A stretch of DNA of 64,000 nucleotides from an uncultured Veillonellaceae bacterium (GCA_945867815.1 CAMBIX010000001.1:186001-250000); one strand, 5' to 3'; positions 18,968 to 27,956 are shown, numbered from the stretch's first letter. A program made the numbers and translations. The notes: a model not told the origin generated them from the letters alone.

Positions 18968-19423
18968 ATGTCCTTAAAAGAGCAATTAAAGGCAGATATG
19001 AAGGAAGCCATGAAAGCTCGCGAATCGGGTAAATTGGCTTTGTCCGTAATTCGTATGGTACATAATGCGATACGAAATACAGAAATCAATGAAAAACGCG
19101 ATTTAGACGATGCGGACGTTATCACTATCCTTGCTAAAGAAATGAAGACGAGACAGGATTCACTTGTAGAATTTGAAAAAGGTCATCGTCAAGATTTAGT
19201 TGACCAGACAAAAGCAGAAATGGACGTATTGAAGAAATACTTGCCAAAACCGATGTCTGAAGAAGAAATTCGTAAGACCGTAGTTGATGCTATAGCTACT
19301 TTACAAGCGCCTGTTAAAATGGGTGATGTTATGAAGTTAGTTGTGCCACAGACAAAGGGAAAAGCCGATGGAAAATTGGTTTCGTCTCTTGTACGTGAAG
19401 AATTAGCTAAGGTTAATGGATAA
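18968..19423 (+). CDS. yqeY: GatB/YqeY domain protein
   Basis: This 151-residue protein belongs to the YqeY family, related to the tail domain of GatB, which binds tRNA in the amidotransferase. It starts MSLKEQLKADMKEAMKAR and ends in the helical domain with MGDVMKLVVPQTKGKADGKLVS. ATG 18968 is preferred because GTGGAGG ends 7 nt upstream; ATG 18962 would be only 1 nt away. It follows rpsU by 27 bp. The exact function is unknown. Confidence 0.9.
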   Translation: MSLKEQLKADMKEAMKARESGKLALSVIRMVHNAIRNTEINEKRDLDDADVITILAKEMKTRQDSLVEFEKGHRQDLVDQTKAEMDVLKKYLPKPMSEEEIRKTVVDAIATLQAPVKMGDVMKLVVPQTKGKADGKLVSSLVREELAKVNG

Positions 19424-19426
19424 GTA

Positions 19427-19456
19427 TTGACAGAAGATTGACTTTTCTGTTATTAT
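19427..19456 (+). promoter_or_regulatory. Promoter of the glutamine synthetase gene
   Basis: TTGACA (19427-19432) and TATTAT (19451-19456), 18 bp apart, lie directly after the yqeY stop. The predicted transcript has a leader of about 95 nt before the glnA start. Confidence 0.75.
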
Positions 19457-19481
19457 ATGAACAAGATAATATTGGTCAATG

Positions 19482-19530
19482 GAGACCCTAACTAAGTAGT
19501 TTTGCTATACTATTGGTGGGGTCTCTTTTT
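19482..19530 (+). terminator. Terminator-like hairpin inside the glnA leader
   Basis: GAGACCC (19482-19488) pairs with GGGTCTC (19519-19525), followed by TTTTT (19526-19530). The 30-nt loop is AT-rich. It lies between the glnA promoter and the glnA start, so it could act as an attenuator. GGTC at 19474-19477 can compete for GACC at 19484-19487. Confidence 0.7.
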
Positions 19531-19557
19531 GTTTATAGGCATGAGAGGAGTTTTCTT

Positions 19558-21462
19558 ATGACGACAGTAGCTACTAATGATTTATTGTATTATATTCCTG
19601 CTGGTCACTATGGTAAGGAAGGTGTTTTAGCTTTATTAGAACAACATCCAGAAATCAAGTTTGTCTCTTTGGTTGGTGTGGATTTAGCTGGTAATGATAC
19701 AGATGAAAAAATTCCTATTTCTACCTTTTTTGATGATTATGATGCCTTCTTTGAAGGGCGAGCTGTACAGACAGATGGTTCCTCTGTTGTATTAACTAAT
19801 ATTGCGACTTTAAATAATGCGCGTGTTGATATGTGGGCGGATCCAAGTGTTAACTGGTTTGTTGATTATAATGATGAAAATATTGATCCAGAAACAGGCC
19901 GCCCAATAGGTACTTTGCGTATTCCTGCTTTTTTGATGCATAATGATACGTATGTTGATTCTCGCGCTATTTTGAAACGGTCTTGTGATTTTGTAAAACG
20001 TGAATTATTGCACTTATTACAGTCTCATACTGTGCCAGGCATGGAGTATGCCCAAGATATTGAAGATATTTTCTTTACGTCGGCTACAGAATTGGAATTT
20101 TGGGTTAAGTCACCAACAAAACAGGTAACAACTAAAGAGTTGTCTGTTTCTCAAAAATTACAAGAACAGTATTGGCAGCGTACACATGGCAGCGTACGGA
20201 CTGCTTTGGAACAAGCGGTTGACCGGTTAGACAAGTATGGCTTACAGGCAGAAATGGGTCATAAAGAAGTTGGCGGTGTTAAATCTAAACTTGATGATGA
20301 AGGGCATGTTGATTTTGTATTAGAACAGTTGGAAATTGACTGGAAATATACGGGTAATCCATTGCAGACAGCTGATAATGAATTACAGGCTCGTATTATT
20401 GTTCGTGAAGTTTTCCGTGAAAATGGCTTAGATGTAACTTTTAAGGCAAAACCGATTATTGGCGTAGCTGGTTCTGGTGAACATACACACTTTGGTGTTA
20501 TGGCTAAATTAAAAAATGGTAAATTAGTTAACTTGTTTTCTCCAGATGACATGCGAAAAGCCGCTTTAAGTCCACTTGGTATGGGGGCTATTATGGGTGT
20601 ACTTAAAAATTATGAAGCTATTAACCCATTTATTTCCTCTACCACAGATTCATTAAATCGTTTAAAACCGGGTTTTGAAGCGCCTGTATGTATCGTAACA
20701 TCGATTGGTACAGATCCATCAGTTCCAAGTCGTAACCGAACGATTCTGTGTGGCTTGATTCGTGATATTGATAATCCTATGGCGACTCGTTTTGAACTGC
20801 GGGCACCAAATCCATACACGAATACCTATACAGCCTTAGCCCTTATCTTTATGGCTGCTTATGATGGCATGAAGTATGTTATTGAATCAGGTAAAACATC
20901 AGATGCCATCTTAGCCGAATTGTCTAAAAAAGCGGGGGAAGACGCAGATTATTTAGAAAAAGATCGGGCTTATCGTTCTGAAAAAGATGTATTTGAAGAT
21001 TATACACAAGAAGAACGTGATCACATGTTTGGCATTCCACCAGCAACTGTATGGGAAAATATCTTAGGTTATAAACACAACGAAGATAAAGTAAAAGCCT
21101 TGTCTGTTGGTGATGGCTTTACTCGTGTTTTAATGGATTCCTTTATTGCTGGGGTTATGAACCGTTGGGTATTGGAATTAGCTAATCGTATTGTACCAGC
21201 TAATGCAAAAGTAGTTGTTGGTATGAAAGCTTTACATGATGATGATGCTGATTCGGCTGATTTAGCTCGTTGGGATAAGGTGAATGCTTTGCGGATTTAT
21301 GTGGCTAAAGATACGGTAGATAGTAAGAGCTTATTTACTCGTATTATTGAAGCTTTGCAGGCTAAGGACTATGATAAGGCGTCTAGCTTGCAGGTTGAAA
21401 TGTATGACAAAATGGAAGAGTTGAAAGCTGCTTATTTCGATTATGCTAAAAATATTCTTTAA
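19558..21462 (+). CDS. glnA: Glutamine synthetase, long form
   Basis: The protein makes glutamine from glutamate, ammonia and ATP. It has 634 residues, far longer than GSI (about 440-470) and shorter than GSIII (about 700). Catalytic-core motifs are visible: TELEFWVKSP, GHKEVGGVKSKL, ADNELQARIIVREVF, GVAGSGEHTHFGV and RFELRAPNPYTNTY. A C-terminal extension of roughly 180 residues follows. Start ATG 19558 is set by GAGAGGAG at 19543-19550. It has its own promoter, leader terminator and 3' terminator. Confidence 0.9.
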   Translation: MTTVATNDLLYYIPAGHYGKEGVLALLEQHPEIKFVSLVGVDLAGNDTDEKIPISTFFDDYDAFFEGRAVQTDGSSVVLTNIATLNNARVDMWADPSVNWFVDYNDENIDPETGRPIGTLRIPAFLMHNDTYVDSRAILKRSCDFVKRELLHLLQSHTVPGMEYAQDIEDIFFTSATELEFWVKSPTKQVTTKELSVSQKLQEQYWQRTHGSVRTALEQAVDRLDKYGLQAEMGHKEVGGVKSKLDDEGHVDFVLEQLEIDWKYTGNPLQTADNELQARIIVREVFRENGLDVTFKAKPIIGVAGSGEHTHFGVMAKLKNGKLVNLFSPDDMRKAALSPLGMGAIMGVLKNYEAINPFISSTTDSLNRLKPGFEAPVCIVTSIGTDPSVPSRNRTILCGLIRDIDNPMATRFELRAPNPYTNTYTALALIFMAAYDGMKYVIESGKTSDAILAELSKKAGEDADYLEKDRAYRSEKDVFEDYTQEERDHMFGIPPATVWENILGYKHNEDKVKALSVGDGFTRVLMDSFIAGVMNRWVLELANRIVPANAKVVVGMKALHDDDADSADLARWDKVNALRIYVAKDTVDSKSLFTRIIEALQAKDYDKASSLQVEMYDKMEELKAAYFDYAKNIL

Positions 21463-21486
21463 TGTATAATTAAAATTGGTAGCGGA

Positions 21487-21553
21487 GGAGTCTATACCCT
21501 CTCGGGTGCTGGTACTAGCGTAAGGCATCCTGCGAGGGCATAGACTCCTTTTT
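21487..21553 (+). terminator. Long structured terminator of glnA
   Basis: Fifteen-base arms (21487-21501 and 21534-21548, outer sequence GGAGTCTAT / ATAGACTCC) pair with one mismatch, followed by five T. The 32-nt loop itself folds: GGGTGC with GCATCC, and inside it TAC-TAGC-GTA. Confidence 0.85.
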
Positions 21554-21631
21554 GTATTTTAGGTTATTAAGGCGGAAAAGATTATTTTGCCTGATAAGAA
21601 ATAAGCGGCTTTGGTGTAAGAGGGAAAATGT

Positions 21632-21666
21632 AAAAAAAGAACAGCCAATAAGGCTGTTCTTTTTTA
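21632..21666 (-). terminator. Bidirectional terminator between glnA and tpx
   Basis: AGAACAGCC (21638-21646) and GGCTGTTCT (21652-21660) form a 9-bp stem with A-run and T-run on either side. It can end transcription of tpx on the - strand and any read-through from glnA. Confidence 0.9.
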
Positions 21667-21713
21667 TAATGGTTAGGTAGGTTAGGTTTCTGAGTGATTT
21701 TTTATGTGCTTAC

Positions 21714-22226
21714 TTATAGGACTTTTTTGATAGCATCTACAGCAGCATCAAAGTTTACTTTATTGGATACTTCTGGTACAACTTCTACGTAGGTTACTTT
21801 ATCATTTTTATCAACGACAACAATGGCGCGAGATAATAAGCGAAGTTCTTTTAAGAGTAAGCCATAGTTAGTACCGAAGCTAGCGTCACGATGGTCAGAT
21901 AAAGTGATTACGTTATTAACACCAGCTGCACCGCACCAACGTTTTTGAGCAAATGGTAAGTCCATAGAAACGGTTAGAATAACAACATCATCAGAGAGTT
22001 TAGTAGCTTCTTGGTTGAACCAACGGGTCTGAGCGTCGCATACGCCTGTATCTAGGGATGGTACAACAGAGAATACCTTAACTTTTCCTTCGTAATCAGC
22101 TAATGTTTTTTCGTTTAAATCGTTATCAAGCACTTTAAAATCAGGTGCTTTGTCACCCACTTTTACTTCTTTGCCTACAAGTGTTAATGGGGTACCTAAA
22201 AAGGTAACTGCTTTTGCGCGTTCCAT
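21714..22226 (-). CDS. tpx: Thiol peroxidase Tpx
   Basis: Tpx is an atypical 2-Cys peroxiredoxin that reduces peroxides with thioredoxin electrons. The protein has 170 residues. The peroxidatic cysteine is C63 in [13 protein letters not shown] and the resolving cysteine is C98 in KRWCGAAG, the usual Tpx spacing. GAGGAGGA lies upstream of the start on the - strand. It is a single-gene unit with its own promoter and terminator. Confidence 0.96.
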   Translation of the reverse strand: MERAKAVTFLGTPLTLVGKEVKVGDKAPDFKVLDNDLNEKTLADYEGKVKVFSVVPSLDTGVCDAQTRWFNQEATKLSDDVVILTVSMDLPFAQKRWCGAAGVNNVITLSDHRDASFGTNYGLLLKELRLLSRAIVVVDKNDKVTYVEVVPEVSNKVNFDAAVDAIKKVL

Positions 22227-22280
22227 AATACATTCCTCCTCATACTATATTGTTTTATGTAATATCTACTTTCTGAGTAT

Positions 22281-22309
22281 AGTATAGCATAGGCCTAAAG
22301 GACTTACAA
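22281..22309 (-). promoter_or_regulatory. Promoter of tpx
   Basis: On the - strand, TTGTAA (22309-22304) and TATACT (22286-22281) are separated by 17 bp, 55 bp upstream of the tpx start. Confidence 0.75.
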
Positions 22310-22495
22310 GAGTTTTTATAAATTAGATTGTATAAAATATTTATAAAGAATAATTCTTTTTTATAATTTGGACGTAGACAGATAGCAGGGAGAAAGATAT
22401 AGTATAAAGAGTTATAAGGATGTATAGTTGCTGTAAGTAAACGTATTTTGAACCTATCAGCAGCGAATCGTATAGTATGGAGTTATATCTTTTAT

Positions 22496-24286
22496 ATGAG
22501 TAAGTTTTCAGTTTTTACCCAGTTCTTTAAGGGCTATGGATGGACCTATCTATTAGGGATGGTTCTATTATTTGCTATTGATGCCTTATTTTTATATGTA
22601 CCCTCTTTAACAGGGCAGGCCGTTAATACTTTATACAGTAATAAAGAGGGCCTTTCTTTATATATAGAAATCTTTTTAGCCTTAGCTATTGTTACCTTTG
22701 TTTTTAAATTCTTTTCTCGACGTTTATTGTTAGGATCTATTCGGCGTTTTGAGTATTTATTGCGTCGTACTCTTTTTCACCATGCATTAGCTATCCCAGC
22801 TACCTATTATGAACAGCATGGACCAGGTAAGGTTATGGCCTTAATGACCAATGATATTACATCGCTTCGGGTTTCCTTAGGTTTAGGGTTAATGATTCTT
22901 GTTGATGCCATTTTCTTTGGTGTTTGTGCTTTTATTATTTTAGTAGAACATTTATCTTTAGATGTAGCTATTATTATGTTACTACCGGTTGTGCTTATTG
23001 TAGCCGCTATGTTATGCGTGACTAAGAATATGCGCCATCGTCAAAGAGAAGCACAAAATGTTTATAGTGATATGACAGAATTTGCGCAAGAACTATTTAA
23101 GGGTATGTCTTTACTACGCATGTATAATAAGGAATTATTAAGCCGTAAGCGCTTTCAAGTGGAAAATAAGCGTAATTATACTTGTAATATGAAGGTGGCT
23201 TTACTGGATTCTTTGTTGGCACCACTCACCTATATAGCTCCTTTTTCCTGCTTGGCTATTACTATGTATGTTTGTGGATCTCGCATTATAGCAGGAACGA
23301 TGAATGTAGGAGACTTTATCTCCATTACTGGCTATGTCATGCTTATTATAGGGCCTTTAATGAGTATTGGATCCTTAGCGTCTGTTCTGCAAAAGGGCTT
23401 AGCCTCCTTAGATCGAGTTCATGCTTTTTTGCAAATTCCAGAAGAAGAAGCAGGTACTAGTTATGATAAAGAAATAGTAAAGACAGGTAACGTCACTAAT
23501 TTTACTAACGAGGCCATTGATAGATTGCCATTAGCAGACATAAGGATTCAGCACTTAACTTATACTTATCCTAAGGCTCAGCAGCCATCTTTGATGGATG
23601 TAACGTATACGATCTCTAAGGGGGCTTTTATTGGCCTTGTAGGAGCCCCAGGTAGTGGTAAAACGACTTTATTTAAATTATTATTACAATTACGTAAGCC
23701 ACCAGCCAATTCTATTTTTATAGGTGACACGGATATCACTAAGATTTCCTTAGCTGTTTTGCGTCATAGTATGGCCTATATTTCATCAGATGCGCTGGTT
23801 ATGAGTACCACTATGGAAGAAAATATTACCATGGAAGAGAAAACGCGGAATCCTTTACGTTTAGATGAATCAGTAAAGCGGAGTGCTATTACAGAAGATT
23901 TGCAATATCGCTTTACCAATAAAAAGAAGAAGTCCATTCAAGAAGGGGGACAAAATTTATCTGGTGGGCAACGGCAGCGCGTTCACATTGCTAGAGGTTT
24001 TTATAAAGAAGCTCCATATTTACTTTTAGATGATAGTATATCGGCCTTAGATGTAGGGACGGCGAGTCAGGTAGTGGATTCCTTGCGTGAGGGCAGGCAG
24101 CAAACTATTCTCTTTATTTCCCAACGCTTAGAAGCTCTTCGGAAAGCTGATTGTATTTTGGTTTTTAAAGAAGGCCGTTTAGTTGAGTTTGGTAAAGAAG
24201 CCGAATTAGTAAAAGCTAATGGCGAATATGCCCGCATTTATGCGAAACAGGCAAAAGAAGGACGAGGAGGTGTGACAATTGGTTAA
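22496..24286 (+). CDS. ABC exporter half-transporter with degenerate ATPase site
   Basis: The protein has six transmembrane helices and a nucleotide-binding domain (596 residues). Walker A is GAPGSGKTT and the signature is LSGGQRQR. Walker B ends LLLDDSISALD, with D in place of the catalytic E, and the H-loop position is Q (FISQRLEAL). This marks the degenerate half of a heterodimeric exporter such as LmrCD or BmrCD. Start ATG 22496 is a guess; GGAG at 22480-22483 lies 12 nt upstream. A TTG at 22448 would add 16 residues. It overlaps the next gene by 8 bp. Confidence 0.9.
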   Translation: MSKFSVFTQFFKGYGWTYLLGMVLLFAIDALFLYVPSLTGQAVNTLYSNKEGLSLYIEIFLALAIVTFVFKFFSRRLLLGSIRRFEYLLRRTLFHHALAIPATYYEQHGPGKVMALMTNDITSLRVSLGLGLMILVDAIFFGVCAFIILVEHLSLDVAIIMLLPVVLIVAAMLCVTKNMRHRQREAQNVYSDMTEFAQELFKGMSLLRMYNKELLSRKRFQVENKRNYTCNMKVALLDSLLAPLTYIAPFSCLAITMYVCGSRIIAGTMNVGDFISITGYVMLIIGPLMSIGSLASVLQKGLASLDRVHAFLQIPEEEAGTSYDKEIVKTGNVTNFTNEAIDRLPLADIRIQHLTYTYPKAQQPSLMDVTYTISKGAFIGLVGAPGSGKTTLFKLLLQLRKPPANSIFIGDTDITKISLAVLRHSMAYISSDALVMSTTMEENITMEEKTRNPLRLDESVKRSAITEDLQYRFTNKKKKSIQEGGQNLSGGQRQRVHIARGFYKEAPYLLLDDSISALDVGTASQVVDSLREGRQQTILFISQRLEALRKADCILVFKEGRLVEFGKEAELVKANGEYARIYAKQAKEGRGGVTIG

Positions 24287-26069
24287 GCATACATCTTCAA
24301 GTTTTACAGATACAGGTGTTGTTTTGGATAAGCAAGGAGATTGGGCACTTATTCGTAGGCTATCTGTTTACATTCGTCCTTTTCAGACTTTACTTATGGG
24401 GGCTGCTTTTTTCTTGGGGGTGTCCTTATTTTTAGATTTAATTCGCCCTTTGCTTTTAAAACAGACTATCGATAGGGTTATTCCTTCTCATGATATAGGT
24501 GTACTTGTACAATTAAGTAGTTTTTATTTGGCCACCATTTTAGTAGGGTGTGTCACTTTGTTCATACAGAATTATTTATTGGCTCTTTTTGGACAGAAGG
24601 TTATTTATGATATACGTAATACGGTGTTTACTAAAATTATTAGTCGTACCTTACAGGTCTTTACTAAGATACCGATAGGTAATTTAGTAACATCCGTTAC
24701 GAATGATATCGAATCCCTTCGGACGTTATATACAGACGTTCTTTTAAAATTGATTAGTAGCTCCTTATTAATTTTAGGTATGCTAGTATCTATGTATTTT
24801 TTGAATGTAACTTTAGCTTTAGTGGTAACGGCTTTACTTCCTCTTATGGGGGGGACTATTTTGGTTTACCAAAAGTATGCCAGACGGGCTTTTCGTGGCG
24901 TTCGAACTAAGCTGGCTGCGTCTAATACATCGGTTCAAGAAATGCTTAATTTAATTTTGCTTATTAAATCCTATTTAGCAGAGAGATTAATTGAGCGCAA
25001 GTATGAAAAAATTAGCCAGGAGTTTTTGGATGCTGGTTTATTTGAGGTGAAAACCTTTGCTATTTTTCGACCGATTGTTGATAGTTTATTTTTCGTAGCA
25101 ACGATAGCCATTCTATGGAGTACAAATATTTTTTCATCAGTAACGGATGCAGGTACTGTGTTTGCCTTTTTACAGTATATGAATAAGTTGTTTCAGCCTT
25201 TAAAAGATATTGCAGAGAAGTATAATTCCTTACAAAGTTCCTTGGCTGGAGCGGAACGTTTACTGCCTATTATTAATGAACCAACGATAGAAAAGATAGA
25301 AGCAGACACTATTCCTCAGGCATGGCTGCCTTTAAGAGAGATTCGTTTTGATCATGTCTGGTTTTCTTATGATAATAGTGAAACCTATGCTTTAAAGGAT
25401 ATTTCTTTTACTTTGAAGGCAGGTACTTATACAGGTATTGTAGGGCCTTCAGGAAGTGGAAAATCTACCCTCTTAGGTCTACTTATGGGCACGTATCGGC
25501 CCAATAAGGGACATATTTATATTAATGATTGTGATTTAGCCAATTATCCAGCAACAGTCATTCGAAATGTAATGAGTTATGTATTTCAAGATTCCTATTT
25601 ATTTAAGGGAACGATTCTGGATAATATTACCTTATATGATACAGCTATCTCACTAGATCAAGTAGTAGCAGCGGCTAAACAGGCACATTTACACGAATTG
25701 ATTGAAAAGTTACCTAAGGGCTATCAGACAGAAGTTGGCTATTTAGGCTCCTTACTATCTGGCGGCCAACGACAGTTATTATCCATGGCGCGTATGTTTT
25801 TACGTAAACGTCCTGTCTTATTGTTTGACGAAGCAACAGCAAGTATAGACAGTCATACAGAGAGTTTAATTCAAGAGTCCCTTCGTGATTTGCGACAATC
25901 AGCGACAATTATTAGTATCGCCCATCGCTTATCAACAGTTCGTGATGCTAACTTATTATTAATGATATATAAAGGTCAATTGTGTGAAGCAGGGACTTAT
26001 GATGAATTATGGGCGCATAAGGGTCTCTTTAGAAATTTTGTAGAGGGAAAATTAAATGAAGAAGGATAA
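24279..26069 (+). CDS. ABC exporter half-transporter with canonical ATPase site
   Basis: This 596-residue half-transporter has six transmembrane helices and a standard nucleotide-binding domain: Walker A GPSGSGKST, signature LSGGQRQLL, Walker B LLFDEATASID with catalytic E, and H-loop IAHRLSTV. It starts at TTG with GAGGAGG at 24264-24270. Together with the preceding gene it forms an asymmetric heterodimer; such pumps export drugs, peptides or lipids. Substrate is unknown. Confidence 0.9.
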   Translation: MVKHTSSSFTDTGVVLDKQGDWALIRRLSVYIRPFQTLLMGAAFFLGVSLFLDLIRPLLLKQTIDRVIPSHDIGVLVQLSSFYLATILVGCVTLFIQNYLLALFGQKVIYDIRNTVFTKIISRTLQVFTKIPIGNLVTSVTNDIESLRTLYTDVLLKLISSSLLILGMLVSMYFLNVTLALVVTALLPLMGGTILVYQKYARRAFRGVRTKLAASNTSVQEMLNLILLIKSYLAERLIERKYEKISQEFLDAGLFEVKTFAIFRPIVDSLFFVATIAILWSTNIFSSVTDAGTVFAFLQYMNKLFQPLKDIAEKYNSLQSSLAGAERLLPIINEPTIEKIEADTIPQAWLPLREIRFDHVWFSYDNSETYALKDISFTLKAGTYTGIVGPSGSGKSTLLGLLMGTYRPNKGHIYINDCDLANYPATVIRNVMSYVFQDSYLFKGTILDNITLYDTAISLDQVVAAAKQAHLHELIEKLPKGYQTEVGYLGSLLSGGQRQLLSMARMFLRKRPVLLFDEATASIDSHTESLIQESLRDLRQSATIISIAHRLSTVRDANLLLMIYKGQLCEAGTYDELWAHKGLFRNFVEGKLNEEG

Positions 26070-26880
26070 GCTAATTACATCCATAGATAACCCTTTAATA
26101 AAACAAATAAAACGATTAAAGCAAAAAAAATATCGTTATAAAGAAGGGTATTTTTTAGCTGAAGGCGAACGCTTAGTTAGTGATTTATTACCGACAGGTT
26201 TAATTAAGACTGTTTTAATAGCTGCTTCTAAAAAACTGCCAGAGGATTGTTTTTTATCTTCACAAGAGCAAAGAGAAGAGACGGCTTTTCAGATGGTAAA
26301 AGTGGATGATAGGGTCTTTAAAGAAGTAACCGATACTGTGCATAATCAAGGTATCTTAGCTCTTATTGCCATGCCTTCTTATAGATTGGATGAATTAGGG
26401 CAAGAAGATGGCTTATACTTAGTTCTTGATAGGGTACAAGATCCAGGTAACTTAGGAACTATTATTCGGACAGCTGTAGCCGCTGATGTTAAAGCCGTTT
26501 TATTAGTAAAGGGAACCGTTGATTTATATAATGAGAAAACCATTCGCAGCACTATGAGTGGCATTGGTAAGCTTCCCGTTATTACGGATCTTACAGAAGA
26601 GAATTTAATTAAGTGGAAAGAGGAAAAAGGATTAAAAGCTTATGCAACGAGTTTAAGTCAAGCCTTACCCTATAAAGAGGTTACCTATGCTAATAAGAGC
26701 CTTTTAATTATGGGCAATGAAGGACAAGGGGTGTCAAGAAAACTATTAGCTATAGCTGATCAAAAGATACAAATCCCTATGTATGGTCCTATAGAATCTT
26801 TAAATGTGTCGGTAGCATCAGCACTTTGTATGTTTGCCATACAAGAAAGGTGGCATGAGTATGAACAAAGAAATAGATGA
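26056..26880 (+). CDS. TrmH-family (SpoU) RNA 2'-O-methyltransferase
   Basis: This 274-residue SPOUT methyltransferase has an N-terminal RNA-binding substrate domain (NPLIKQIKRLKQKKYRYKEG, then FLAEGERLV) and the C-terminal knot motifs LDRVQDPGNLGTIIRTA, MGNEGQGVS and LNVSVASAL. It resembles B. subtilis YsgA; the target is probably 23S rRNA, though a tRNA target is possible. It overlaps the upstream ABC gene by 14 bp and the downstream larB start by 20 bp. Confidence 0.9.
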   Translation: MKKDKLITSIDNPLIKQIKRLKQKKYRYKEGYFLAEGERLVSDLLPTGLIKTVLIAASKKLPEDCFLSSQEQREETAFQMVKVDDRVFKEVTDTVHNQGILALIAMPSYRLDELGQEDGLYLVLDRVQDPGNLGTIIRTAVAADVKAVLLVKGTVDLYNEKTIRSTMSGIGKLPVITDLTEENLIKWKEEKGLKAYATSLSQALPYKEVTYANKSLLIMGNEGQGVSRKLLAIADQKIQIPMYGPIESLNVSVASALCMFAIQERWHEYEQRNR

Positions 26881-27523
26881 TTTAACTATTGATTGGGAAC
26901 GGTCAAAACGACAGACTTTCCCTGAAGTTGTTTATTGCCAAGGAAAAACAGATCAGCAGTGCATTGAAGCCTTTAAGGCTCTATATAAGGCATATCCTAC
27001 TTTTATGGGTACTAGAGGGCGGTCCTCTATTTATGAAGCCCTTAAAAAAGATATGCCAGAACTTGTTTATGATGAAACAAGCCATATTTTATATGTACAA
27101 AAAGAAAAAAAAATAGTTAATGGAGACCGGTTGATTACGGTGATTACAGCGGGAACCAGTGATGTGCCCGTAGCTGAAGAAGCAGCGATTACAGCTGAAC
27201 TTATGGGTAATCAAGTGGATCGCATTTATGATGTGGGGGTTGCAGGTATTCATCGCTTATTAGATAAATTAAACCGTATACGTAAGGCCAATGTCATTAT
27301 TGTATTAGCCGGTATGGAGGGGGCTTTAGCTAGTGTCGTTGGCGGACTAGTTAATGTGCCGGTTATCGCTGTGCCGACTAGTGTTGGTTATGGCGCCTCT
27401 TTTCACGGCTTAGCCGCCTTATTAGGGATGTTAAACTCCTGCTCTGCTGGGGTCTCTGTTATGAATATTGATAATGGATTTGGTGCTGGCCGCTTAGCTC
27501 ATACCATTAATAGTCGGAGGTAG
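26861..27523 (+). CDS. larB: Nickel-pincer cofactor carboxylase LarB
   Basis: LarB carboxylates and hydrolyses nicotinic acid adenine dinucleotide in the first step of the nickel-pincer nucleotide of lactate racemase. The protein has about 220 residues. The C-terminal half is the AIR-carboxylase-like domain (VITAGTSDVPVAEEA, VGVAGIHRL, PTSVGYGASFHGLAALL). Start ATG 26861 is preferred as AAAGGTGG ends 7 nt upstream; ATG 26855 is too close. larC lies 4 bp downstream. A Lar pathway would suit a lactate fermenter that meets both lactate isomers. Confidence 0.92.
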   Translation: MNKEIDDLTIDWERSKRQTFPEVVYCQGKTDQQCIEAFKALYKAYPTFMGTRGRSSIYEALKKDMPELVYDETSHILYVQKEKKIVNGDRLITVITAGTSDVPVAEEAAITAELMGNQVDRIYDVGVAGIHRLLDKLNRIRKANVIIVLAGMEGALASVVGGLVNVPVIAVPTSVGYGASFHGLAALLGMLNSCSAGVSVMNIDNGFGAGRLAHTINSRR

Positions 27524-27527
27524 GCCT

Positions 27528-27956
27528 ATGTTGATTACCTTAGAAACTAATATAGATAATATGAATCCTGAACTTTATGGTGATTTATTGACTCTTTTAT
27601 TAGATGCCGGTGCTAAAGATGCGTGGTTAATTCCCATTATTATGAAAAAAGGGCGACCAGCAGTAACTTTAAAGGTTTTGCTTGATAAAGATTTGCTTTC
27701 GTTAGTAAGTAAACTTATTTTTACCCATACTACAGCTATTGGTTTACGTTATAGCCCTGTGGGACGTGTAACTTGTCAGCGTCAGATAGTAGCTTATAAC
27801 ATAGATGGACAGGTTATTCATGTAAAAGAAGCTTCTTATGAAGGACAAGTCGTTAATAAAAGCCTAGAATATGAAGACTTAAAACGAGCAGCTAAGGCTT
27901 GGAATCTTTCTGTAAAACTAGCTGAATATAAGGTTCGTAAATATATTTCTTGGTAA
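27528..27956 (+). CDS. larC: LarC C-terminal domain (LarC2) only
   Basis: This 142-residue protein matches the C-terminal half of LarC, the CTP-dependent nickel-insertion enzyme: ETNIDNMNPELYG, then AWLIPIIMKKGRPAVTLKVL and TAIGLRYSPVGR. Full-length LarC has about 400-420 residues. The N-terminal LarC1 half is not upstream, where larB ends 4 bp earlier, nor elsewhere in the window. A good GGAGG at 27516-27520 shows that it is translated independently. It may work with a separately encoded LarC1 or be a remnant. Confidence 0.82.
   Translation: MLITLETNIDNMNPELYGDLLTLLLDAGAKDAWLIPIIMKKGRPAVTLKVLLDKDLLSLVSKLIFTHTTAIGLRYSPVGRVTCQRQIVAYNIDGQVIHVKEASYEGQVVNKSLEYEDLKRAAKAWNLSVKLAEYKVRKYISW

Noticed and set aside
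19456-19557. T-box leader for glnA
   Set aside because: The leader is about 95 nt, too short, and lacks the conserved T-box sequence.
26861-27956. Programmed frameshift joining LarC1 and LarC2
   Set aside because: The gene directly upstream of the LarC2 frame is larB, not LarC1, and LarC2 has its own ribosome binding site.
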